Shown: one piece after another, positions 1 to 10,282 of the stretch
Numbering within the stretch: the stretch's first letter is position 1
Layout: every line of letters starts with the position of its first letter
Source of the DNA: Pochonia chlamydosporia 170
Lineage: Eukaryota; Ascomycota; Sordariomycetes; Hypocreales; Clavicipitaceae
Length of the DNA stretch: 64,000 bases
Direction: 5' to 3'
Assembly: GCF_001653235.2 (NCBI RefSeq)
Contig: NC_035792.1
Coordinates: 2,542,001-2,606,000, forward strand
The notes under the pieces: generated by a model
Database searches by the model: none
Seen by the model: the letters and a program-made list of their open reading frames with translations, nothing else
What the model was told of the DNA's origin: nothing
Program-made: the position numbers and the translations under genes

Positions 1-1522
1 GACCTGGAAGTCATCGGCATACTTGAGGGCCTCCTCATCGCTCATGTTCTTGGCAAGGGGGTTGCCATTCTTGTAGGAGTGAACACGGGCGTTGTAGAGA
101 CGCAGGTTGTACTGGTAAGCGGTGTTCCAGCCCTTCTTCTCTGTCGGGCTCATGTTGGCCCATCGGCGCTGGCCCTCCTCCTGAACAGCGCCCTTGGGGG
201 CCTCAGAACCAAGGTCATTGGCGATGATTGAACGGGCATGCTGCATATACAGGAAGTAAGGAGTGAGAGGGCGCTTGGGGGCATTGGGATCATGAGTTCG
301 CTTCTTGCGCTCCTTCTTCTCCTCAACAGGGGCAGCCATCTCGGCACCGACGGGCATCATGAGCTGGGCTGCAGCAGTCTCGAAAGAGCTGAGAAGATCA
401 ACCTGACCTTCAGCGGTGGGCTCACCAAGCAAGAGATTGGTCTGGCGAATGTAGTCCTGGGTGAAAGATCGCAGGAGCTCCAAAATGGTGCTCAGGCGGC
501 CAACAGCCTGTTGATTGAGTTAGCACATGCTTCCATCGCAAAATCATGTTGGAAAATGGTGAGAAACGGAGTGCGCGAGGGTGGTAAACATTGAATGGTG
601 ACATGTGAGCTTGACTGGCACCGAGTGCATGGCATTCCCCAAAGCTTCCAGAACCAAGATCAAGTTGCAGCCTGGCCGAAGCTAAGAGCCGACAAGGCTG
701 CTGGAGATCGAAGGTCCAATGCTTGAAATGGAATGCTTGAATGCTTGTAGCTGAGCTACATGTACCCCTGCAAGACGCGCTGGACTGGTCACAGCCCAGC
801 CGTTGAATGGCGTTGATGGTGGGGGCAGCGCCAAGGTCAGGCGCGGCGCGGGGTCTTGATCTTGCATGGGACGTAAATGTAAACAAAAGGCGGGCCAAGC
901 TTCGTACAGTCGCGTCTTGCGCTGTATGCAGGCGCCTAAAAAAAAAATGATTGACAAGAGGAGGTGGGAGTCGAGTAATTTCTCGGAAAATTGGAAAAAT
1001 CCCTTCGAGAGCTCATGGGTAATTTACGCTGCGATTGTTTGGGGATAAAGGCAAGTGCAGTAGCAGAGCGCGTGAGCTTGTAGACTGGGTGAGAAGGAGC
1101 AGCTCCAGAGACCGGTGAGCTTCAAGTGGAAGCTGCTCTTGTCCAGGTCTCTACATTCTAGTTGACAGACTGACTATTGCACAACATGCAAATGTGCAAT
1201 TGCTGTTTTCTTGACGCTTCTCAAGCACTTGCATGAGATTTCTCAACCAAACAAATGCAGCTCAAGCTCATCGTCTCGCGTTTGCGCCAGACATGCTCTC
1301 GGCGTGAAATCATGTAAATGGAGAGACAAGAGACGGAAAAGAATTGATAAAACTTACCGAGTCGCGGACACGGAGGAAGCTCTCATTGTCAACAACGCGC
1401 TGGTTGACGCCGATGGGAATGGGAGGTTGAGGAATAACTCCTGCTGTGGGAGCAGGAATCATGGTTGGTGCCGGTGCAACGGCGACCTTCTTGTCGTCGG
1501 CCTTCTTGTTCTGACGCGGCAT
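1..1522 (-). CDS. HMG-box (HMGB-type) chromatin protein, C-terminus beyond window
   Basis: Two exons are visible: 1522-1358 (55 codons, first ATG, begins MPRQNKKADDKK) and 507-1, which runs off the window. The donor reads TCG|GTAAGT and the acceptor caacag|GCT, preceded by a CTAAC branch site, and the phase is 0 on both sides. The 224 visible residues hold a Pro/Ala-rich N-terminus, a helical segment (about 43-120) and an HMG box starting near residue 136 (NAPKRPLTPYFLYM, then RRWANMSPTEKKGW and WNTAYQYN). HMG boxes bend DNA and act in chromatin. The box plus an upstream helical region is like fungal HmbC/Nhp10-type proteins, but I cannot assign an orthologue. The 850-bp intron (508-1357) is very long for this genome. 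The only in-frame codon further upstream that could be read as a start is a GTG at 1645, so the ATG at 1522 is preferred. Gene identity as HMG-box is sure; specific role is not. Confidence 0.88.
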
Positions 1523-2000
1523 GATGCTGCGAGTTGGTGGTTGTGTATGGAGTTGTGGGTTTTTGGGTTTGGGGCGCGACGAGTGCTCTGACGCAGTCGC
1601 TGAAGATGTGTGCTGTTGGTGTTGTAGCGAGACGCCTGTATTCACTTCACAGCGGGTGCACGATGGCGATGTTTTGTGGTGGATAGAAGGGGGAAGGTTG
1701 TGGCGGATGAGGAGTTACTGTCAAGTGTTTTGGGGGGAGGGAGCCTGGGCCTTGGGGAACTGGCTGATTGTGGGCTTCGTTTTGACGCGCTGAGAGGGAG
1801 CTGAGGGAAAGAGGAAAAGAAGAGGAAAAAATTCGGGGGCTGGGAGGGGGATGGTGGGTGGTGTGCCAAATATGTAGGAATGTAGGGGCGAAGGCAGTGG
1901 TGCACAATCAGCAACCAGCTTGCCGCACTCAACCTTGGCCAGACTGGGTGGGCGACCTGGCCAAAAAAAAAAAAAAAAAAAAAGAATCGAAAAAAATTGG
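1523..2000 (-). promoter_or_regulatory. Leader/promoter of the HMG-box gene
   Basis: Read on the minus strand this stretch is strongly pyrimidine-rich (runs of CCCTCCC, CTTTTCCTC and similar), as in the other promoters of this window. It ends in a run of 21 A on the plus strand (1963-1983), which is poly-T on the transcribed orientation. The exact start of transcription cannot be read from sequence. Confidence 0.45.
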
Positions 2001-5000
2001 TCAGGCGTGCGTGGGAGCGCAAGTGGGCGGGACTCGACTCGGCCAGACTGGATGGGACATCGGGACGCTGGATGGGGACAGGACTGATGGATTTGATGCA
2101 GACGGGTGCCAGCGAGACCGCTGAATGGACAGTGGGCAGACCAGACCTGACATCTGGACTGCTGAGTGGTCACTGGTGAGTGATGAAATGAGTGGGCTGA
2201 GGCTTGGGCGGGGCAGCCTGATCATTGATGCTTCATGTTCAATGTTGGGACAACCTGACAGACAGTGCTTGTCTGCTGCATGTGGTGCTCGGCTGGGCCG
2301 TTTTTGATGTTCCCTCCTTCTGGCACCAGACTCCCAAGTCGGCTTGTGAGGCTCAAGTGAGCGGCTCTGTTCTGGCACCTGAGGCAGGTTGCCAGCAAAT
2401 CTCCCCCCGTCTTCGCTCCCTCCAAAGGCCAGACCCGTCTCCGTCTGGTGGTGCTCCCTCAGGTTTCTGCCCCTTCCCCCCACTGCTGGCTCGCTTCAGA
2501 TGCATCCGTTCAATGTTCAAATGTTGCCTGCTCCCCTGTCTCTCCAAATGTCCTCCCCAAGCTGGCAGCCCTCCCCAACTCCTAAAGTTGGCTCATGACC
2601 TTGCATGTACTGGTGCCAGGCGTCCATCCGCCACTCTCCAGTCTGGCCCATCTTGCCACATCCCGCCATCTCCTCCACCCCAGCACGTCGCGTCTGGTGT
2701 CTTGAAATAATAACAATCAAATGGCCAACCGGTCCCCTCTGACACGCTAAAAGCCTCAACCTCGGTGCCAGCTACCGTTCAGGTTCCAGTACCCTCAGAC
2801 TCCGGTCCTCAAAGCGCTCACTCAACCTCCAGTGACCAGTTAGAAGGCTGATTCGAGATGCAGCCCTCCACCATTGTCCCCGGCTGCCCAGCTCAATCTC
2901 CCAGACCGTTGTGTACTTTATGGACCGACAGGTTCTCAGCACCATCCGCAGGTAGCCGCTGTAATCTTCCACACGCTCGAGATGCTTGGGTACTGAACTT
3001 GTGGAACGTCTGGTTGTTGAGACAGGGCGATTACCGTCTGCTTCAGAGTGGCTGCTGAAGTACCCAGATGCGTCCACCATCCATCTCGCCCATCAAGATG
3101 CTTCCCCTCCCAGCCTCAAGCATGGCAACAGCCACGTTGGAGTTCGCACAGCGTCAACAGTGGCGATGAGGTAATTTGACCTGGCTACTATTCTTGCCGA
3201 CGTCCCATGGTCTTGGTCAACCACCATTTCTCACCACCAGTGAGAGCCTGAATCCGCTGGAACAGCCGGACACGCGACGATATTACGCTCTCCACGCTAA
3301 AAGTCACAGTCTGACTAGACGCCAGAGCTGGAGCAAGCAGACCAGACATTGATTCGGTTCAATATACACTGTATTTTGGATAATGCTTTTGCGATTTCGA
3401 ATTCCCTCCACCCATGGCAACACACCACTTGTTGCGTATCAAACCGTCACCACCATCACTCTCCCTCACTCAGACTGGACGTAGACATTGCTGTTGAAAT
3501 TCCATTGTACCACTGCAGTACAGCACTATCATCGTCATATTTTGAATTATCCAGTGATGCGTACCAACTCGGCGGTTATATGCGCATATTAGCAAATGCC
3601 TATGCAATTGTAAGCTCTTTTTTCATATGCGTTGAGTTGAAATCTCCTAAGTGGACGGTGTTGTCTTGACGATGCCTTTGTTCCTCATGATTAGCCCCCG
3701 TTATGCTGGGGGATGACCTCTGCGAGACATTTTTGGCGGCTCACTGAAGTCGCTATCGCCTTTCTCGATGGCGGTCTGGGAGGACCACGCCCAGCCAAAT
3801 CTCGATCACTCAACCCACAGGCTCAACTTCGGTGCGAACACCATACCTTGGCAGAGTAATTGGAACATGGCATTTGAACCATCGAGCTGGTGGAGGTGGC
3901 CGGACCAGTCTGGTTGACACGTAGGCGCCGGACATGGTATGGTGGCACAGCACTGTCCCCGCCAATGACAGTGCTGCAATGCTTCTTCTCGTCTGCCAGA
4001 TGGCACCATTGACTCTTCGACGCAACATTAAACCTTGAACCCCGCTATCGTTCCAGCGTCTTCGGGCTCGAGGGTGTACATTTCAGCACGGCCAGCCACA
4101 GGCAGGCAGATGAAGAGAAGAGGCACGTCTGGCAGGCTCGATGTCTGCACGATTCGATGAGGCATTTGACCCAGGCTAGTGGCCGCCGGCCTCCTTGCGC
4201 TCAAGTCTTGGCTTTTCGTGAACAATGTCAACTCGCCCAAGCATGCTTAGAGCATGCTGCTGTCATTTCACCTTGTTCTTCCACCACTCCAAACTCGAGT
4301 CATACTTTGCTGGCTTCAACGACCGCTCGACTCTCAGCAGTTGCCCACATGGCCGCTACTGACTGCCCCTGACGTTGCTTGCTGTTTCACATGTCCTCAT
4401 CGGTCTGTCTGGTTTCTGCGAAATCGCCAATGTGGTCAATTAAGGCTGCCCTGCCCAACCACTGCTCTGCGCCAGTTGACGTTTTGGTCAACCCATTGCT
4501 GCTGCACTGTTCTTTTTCTTCCTGGTGCCAACCTCTCAGCGAAGTGTCTCCTGAGCCGTGCCTGTTGTCAGGACAGACCAGACCAGACAGACAGCGACAC
4601 GGAGGTTCCTAGCTCATGGCTGACCAGACAAGTCTTGAGAACTGTCCCTTCCTCATCCCACCCGTGGCCGTCCATAGTGATTCGTTTCGGTCTCTCCATG
4701 TAACTGCTCTTACCTTGACTTCGCTGATTTCAGAAGCACCCAGTAATAGCACCTGGCATCCAGACAGCCACGTCCATGAAGTTGTCAATTGCCTCTCCAG
4801 CACACCAAGTGAAGCCCATTCCAGTGCTGTCCACATGACACGGCCGTTCACATTGCCATCATCACCAGCGAATAAGTGACCATTCAAAACCTGGTCACTT
4901 TGTCACCAAACTGGCCTGTCCTTCGCTCCTGCCCGCCTATACTGGCATTCTGACTTCTTATTCCCGTGTTTCGGCAAGAGTTGCAGAGAAGCACCTGCCT

Positions 5001-7195
5001 CCAAATCAATTTTCGAAACTGTTCCCAACAAAGAACAACGTCCGCCCACCTCGATCTGTGTCTTCATCCTTTCCTCCACAATGTCAAATACCAAGGCCAA
5101 GAATCTCCTTTTGGCATCTCAACGCGTCACTATTTTACCAAGTCTTCAACCACAGTCGCCCTGTGCACCGCCCTATATCAAATTCAACATTTGCCCAGAA
5201 CCCCAAAAACCTTCAATGGGACATGCCCACGTACTTCTCCAGTGAACCTCACTCAGGATATGCACTGGCTGGGTTGTTTTCCTACAGCCGAAATGTCGGA
5301 GACTGTGATGCTTATACCCACCTGCATCAGAAGGTGTTCAGCTGGATGTCATTTTCTCACCGGCACTGGATCGTCACTAATGCAACTTTGATTCGAAGTT
5401 GAATCAGAAATCTAAACCATGGTTTTCGGTTCCAGATTTCGTTTGTACTCAGCGGCCCAACTACCTGAGCACCTATGTATCCGGAAGTGGTACGATGGCA
5501 TCAACCATTGTTATATACTGCGGCTCAAGATGTGAGTAAAGCTGCACCGAATGTCGCTTGCTGCAGCAAGCTCATTATTTTCCCAGCTAAACGTCGTCTA
5601 TGACGTGAAAGTTATTGGCTGTTCAGCTCATACAACCACGCCATTCAAAACTGACCACTGAAACAGCCGCCTCCAGCAATATCGACGGAACCTAGTTACG
5701 AGGCCGGCTGGCAAACGCCCATCTCAGCAATGGGATCTCGCCTCCGGAGTGTTGGTGAGCATCGTGCGGGGTTGGCAGAAGGACTTCACAGCTTGAGAGC
5801 ACCTGGACCATCGACTGTTTCAGGATTGGCTTGGTGGAACTCTAGCTTGGACCCTGGCCGAGCCTGAAGCTCCAACGACAAACGAGGACAAAGGGAGGGG
5901 CCAACGAGCGGGGCGGCTCGAAACTCTCGTCCTCGTACCTTGACAGCATGTGCCAATGCATCCTTGTTACTCAGCCTGCCTCTCCAGGCCACAGGAAACG
6001 GCTTTTGGCCACCCGCTCCAGGAGCTCATTGGTACACTGGGAAAGCCGTTGTCAGGGAGCGAGTCAACATTCACGGTTGACTGGCTTTGATTTAAGCTTG
6101 CTGGGCACCCTTAAAGCGCCAGAGAGGCTGTGTCGGGAATGAAGAGGGGCAATGTCATGGTTAACATGATGCTTTCATCAGGAACATGGCGTATGCTATT
6201 CTAGCAAGGAGCCAAAGGAGAAGAGAACTGTCAATAGATTGACCTCTATGCCAAGCAATTTGGCAAAGATCAGTGTCTATACACTCGGTAGGGAGGCGTC
6301 AGATGCTGTAGGCAATAGCTGTTGCTTCAACCCCTGTTGCATCGTGCCGCCAAGAGACCTGGCGGACTAATCGATTGTCTACCAGTGACCTCAGGTAGGA
6401 ATAGCTTGTATGGAAGAACTAGGAGAGTGTCCCGCCTCGGCAGCTCCAGATGTCGAAGAGGGGCTTTGACATCATCCCAAACGACTTGCAAAGTTAGGAG
6501 TAGGTACGGGGCGGTTGGCTCAATTGTCTTCTGGATACCATCTCATGTTGGATAACTGGATTCTCTGGAGAATCAGGGTGCCTAATTTATCTAGCACAAT
6601 GTCCTTTTCACTGCAACCTGCTTGTGGACTTCAGGATGTTGCTGAACGAAAATAATTGTACTCTCAGTGTCGAAGCTAGTGTTTGGAGTGGTCTGGCGCC
6701 GGGCTCCAGATTGGACCCCAGCTACTTCGTACTAAGTGGGATTTTGTCTGGTTGGATTGATTGTCCAGATACCCAGATTGAGTGCTATGAACCCTGGACA
6801 CCATAAACGGCTTGAAACATTGGCCATCATCGTTGCCACCCGTGAAGTTGAGTGACGACGGTCCACGCTTGGGGTGCTGTGCATGTACGGAGTACCTTGC
6901 CCCAAATAATATTTGACCTCTTGCTGCCCCTCCTTCACCCCTCCTGGCTCCCTCTTGTCCACATCACTTCCCAGCTTTCTTGATTCTGGCCTACTTCAAC
7001 TACTTAAATACGTTCCGTTCTCCGTTCTTCTCATTGCTCATCGCCTGTTAACTTATACCTAACTAGCAATCAAAGATTCGGAGACGGGCAACTATCGGAA
7101 ATCTGACGACCACAGCTACAACAGCTTGCTATTCTATCACAGAAAGACGTACAATTCTAGCAAAAGCACCCTACAACGCCTCAGCTTTTAGGACA
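2001..7195. other. Intergenic region between divergent HMG-box and HET-C genes
   Basis: No open frame here has a convincing start, codon pattern or domain. Seen in it: Pro/Ser-rich chance frames at 2225-2710, an ACCAGACCAGAC-type run at 4573-4592, one TACGGAGTA motif at 6886-6894, and toward 6900-7190 the CT-rich promoter and leader of HET-C with a TTAAATA box at 7004-7010. Nothing resembling a transposon or a tRNA was found. Confidence 0.5.
7004..7010 (+). promoter_or_regulatory. TATA-like box upstream of HET-C
   Basis: TTAAATA lies about 190 bp before the HET-C start codon and is followed by a CT-rich stretch (CGTTCCGTTCTCCGTTCTTCTC) that fits a fungal initiator region. This is inference from position and composition only. 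Confidence 0.3.
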
Positions 7196-10100
7196 ATGAT
7201 CGACCTTCGCAGTCATGGTCTCATCTTGGGGCTGATTGTCCTTGTAGCTCTGGCTACGCCAGTAGCAGCTTTCGGAGCCGGCAACATCGCCTCCATTTCC
7301 AAAGTGGAAGGCCAAAACTGTTGGTAAACCCCAAACTACAAGCAGCACCAGCAATGGTGAGCTAACTCAACTCCCTCCACACAGGGCGACACGGTGATAT
7401 CGAAGATGCCCTCCTCACCCTGGCCATGGCTCGAGCCATGAAGCATAGCAAGTTCAACAAGATCATGGTATCCAGAGTGTACTTTGGCAACTGGCTCCGG
7501 GATTATTCCCAGGCCATTGACGTTGGTACTGTCAAGACTGTTTCCGCCGAGGCTATCCGACTCCTCCTTTGTGTGCTTGGGTTCTTGACCTTTGGCTATG
7601 GCTCTGGCGAATTCGAGGTTACCGCTGATCGTCTCGGATGCTATCGCCCTGAGGATCACATCGACAACCCCAAGAACTACGCCGATAATCAAGATGCCAG
7701 ACAATATGACCGCCGGCTGCGAGGACCCATCGATGAGCGTAGAGAACTGTCCATTGACCCCGAGTCCGGTATGAAGAACTATATCGCCAACGAGCGTGCC
7801 GGAATCATGACTTCCGCTCAGCATGTCAGAAATCTGTTCAGTCGATGCATCGAGCTTGGCCGTAACTACAAGAATGGTGGAAGAAAGGAGGATTTATACG
7901 AATCCCTTCGTCTCATGGGAACAGGTCTTCACTGCTTGGAAGGTTCGTTTTGAATACACTCCTACGGTTTGAAGGCCATTGTCTCTTTCATAACCATTAG
8001 GCACAGCCAAACGGCAGGCTTCTGTCAGATATGTGCTAAGCATCTGATACAGATTTTCTCGCCCATAGCAACTACTGCGAGCTGGCTCTGATCGAAATGG
8101 GCGAGCGTGACGTCTTTCCTCACGTTGGTCAAGACACCCGTATCCGTCTTCAAGGTGCCCGTGGTGATGTTTACCCCATTGTCACCGGTACTTTTGGCGG
8201 AGTTGACTTCCTCCACTCCGTTGTTGGTGAAGGTCTGTATTGAGACTCTGATTTGCCCCATGCGTGTAGCTTGTGGCTAATCATGTTCCCCAACAGTATC
8301 CGACAAGATGACCCAGAATGAGATTGAAGAGCTTGAAGGTACCCTTCAGGACAGCAAGAACTCAGATACGAGTTTGCTTCGAGACCTCCTAGACAAGATC
8401 CCAGACGGCCTTTTCGGCGGGAAGAACCAAAAGAACCGAATTGACGAGATTCAAGACAATGCTGCCTCAGCCCAAGTTCAGAATATGTCTGTCTCCCCAC
8501 GAGATCCAGAGGAATTCACCGTCTATGTCCAGCAGGTCTATAAGCAGATTATGCCTGCCATCGAGTTCCACGACGATATTATGAAGAGCATCACCTCAGC
8601 GGTTGAGAAGATTCCCGTCTTGCCGAAGATTATCGAGCAATTGGAAGAACAGCTGTCTCGGTTTGTCTTTTCCATTATGGCGCCATTCGTTGTACCTCTT
8701 ATTCGACAGGTCAAGAATGAGCTGGCAGCCGGCTCTGGCGAAGTTATTCATAGCAGTGAACAAGAGCAGCATGTCGTTTTCAGTGACGATCGATCGACAG
8801 ATCCTACTCACTCCATGTTGTCCAAGGATCACTTTTCGAATGTGAGTCTTTCTGCCATTGATGGTCCGCCACCATCATATTTCTTAGGGCCACCGCCATC
8901 TGACAATTTCCACTTAGATCCTGAACGAGATTGCCGGCCGAACCGCGGCCAAGATGATCAGCTGGGTCGTCCCCCAAATCATGGATGCAATTGACGACGA
9001 TAACACCGACGTTAATCGCCTTTGTGATCGCGTCATCAACGGTATCTTGCATCATCCAGCTCAGAGAGACATGGGTAGAGACGGGGTCACCGAAGCTCGT
9101 AATACCATGTTCAATGAGGTGCGGTCCTGGTGGGGTGAGCTCGGTAACGAGCAGAACTCATACCGCCAGAAGCTATCTCGTGAAGGTGTCAAGAGGGGCG
9201 AAAATCACAAGGAAGGTGTTGATGACACCGGCCACGGCCATGGTTGCGCTGGCAAGCTCAAAATGCGAAAACTTTATGGTGAGCCAGATACTCTTGAGAA
9301 CAAGATTGCAGGGGCAGCGGCAGATGCCATTGTCTCTGGGGCTACGGGGATGATCTCGGGTATTGTCGAGGAGAATACTGGTTACAAGCTGCCTACGGGA
9401 CAAGGCTCCCAGCAGCACCAGCAGGAGGAAGAGAAGGGCGGCCTCGAAGGCTTTTTGAGCAAGGCGGGCTCCATTCTCGGCGGTGCTTTTGGCGGTGACG
9501 AGAATACTGGGAGAGATAGTCGCCGGAACGATAATGAATCTTCCTACTCGCAGACCCAGTCGAGCTACGGACGCCAGGACAGCAGCTACAGCCAGAGTCA
9601 GCAGAGCAGTGGTTATGGCTACAGTCAGCAGTCTAGTGGTTATGGCCAGAGCCAGCAGAGTAGTAGCCGATATGACGATGACAACCGCCGACGACGCGAT
9701 GATGACGAGAACACGGGATACAGTGGACGCCAGGAGTCCAACTATGGCGGCAGCAGTGGATATGGTCGTCAAGAATCCAGCCATGGTGGCAATACACACC
9801 ACGGACGTCGTGAGGAGACTAACTATGGCCGCCAGGAAAGCAGCTACGGCGGACAGGAGGATAGCTACGGTGGCAACAACTACAGCCGACAGGAAAGCAG
9901 CTACGGTGGTCGTGAAGAGAGCAGTTATGGCCGTCAGGAGAGCAGCTATGGCGGACGAGATGATAGTTACAGCCGTCAGGAGAGTAGCTACGGCGGTAAC
10001 GAAAGCTATGGTCGCCAGGGAAGCAGCTACGGACGTCAGGAGAGCGGTTACGGCGGTAACAGTGGCTACGGCCGCGAAGAGAGCAGCTATGGTGGCCGTG

Positions 10101-10282
10101 AGGATGGCTATGGTGGAAACAACCAGGGTCGTCGCGATGACGATTCATATGGCCGTCGCGGCGAGGATTCATATAACCGCCGTGATGATGACGATGACAA
10201 CGAGGGCTATGGCCGTCGCGAACACCATGGACGTCGTCGTGACAATGAATACGGCGGCGGTGGTAGCGGCTACGGTTACTAG
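7196..10282 (+). CDS. het-C: Heterokaryon incompatibility protein HET-C
   Basis: Five exons: 7196-7319, 7385-7942, 8053-8232, 8297-8841, 8918-10282, giving 923 aa with every junction in phase. Residues 1-25 form a signal peptide (hydrophobic core LILGLIVLVALATPVAA, cleavage before FGAGN). The conserved HET-C body follows, with GNIASISKVEGQNW, VSRVYFGNWLRDYSQAIDVG, LLCVLGFLTFGYGSGEFEVT, RLGCYRPEDHIDNPKNYAD and NYCELALIEMGERDVFPHVG. In Neurospora crassa, HET-C is a plasma-membrane/cell-wall associated glycine-rich protein whose allelic forms cause heterokaryon incompatibility together with the HET-domain protein PIN-C. Residues about 669-923 are a Ser/Tyr/Gly/Gln/Arg repeat tail (separate entry). 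Donors of introns 1-3 (GTTGGT, GTTCGT, GTCTGT) are off-consensus, but only they keep the conserved frame. No HET-domain gene is adjacent. Identification is near certain; allelic specificity cannot be read from one sequence. Confidence 0.95.
9515..10279 (+). repeat. In-frame Ser-Tyr-Gly-Gly/Arg-Gln-Glu-Ser repeat tail of HET-C
   Basis: About 255 codons of low-complexity protein. It starts with Gln/Ser/Tyr units (SSYGRQ, YSQSQQSSGYG) and moves into roughly ten imperfect octapeptides of the form [GS]R[QE]ESSYGG. It closes with an Arg/Asp-rich piece (YGRRGEDSYNRRDDDD) and GGGGSGYGY. The DNA repeats are diverged at third positions, so the array is old or under protein-level selection rather than a fresh slip. 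The composition (Tyr spaced by Ser/Gly/Gln, plus Arg-Gly) resembles condensate-forming FUS-like domains. Frames on the opposite strand and in +1 stay open here only because of this repeat. Confidence 0.9.

Noticed and set aside
7320..7384. Use of the GTAAAC donor at 7324 for HET-C intron 1
   Set aside because: It gives a stop codon a few residues into exon 2, so it cannot yield the conserved protein. It is kept only as a possible alternative splice event.
9173..9802. 209-codon antisense frame opposite HET-C
   Set aside because: It overlaps the conserved HET-C exon and reads as simple Ala/Thr/Val/Leu-biased sequence caused by the repetitive coding strand.
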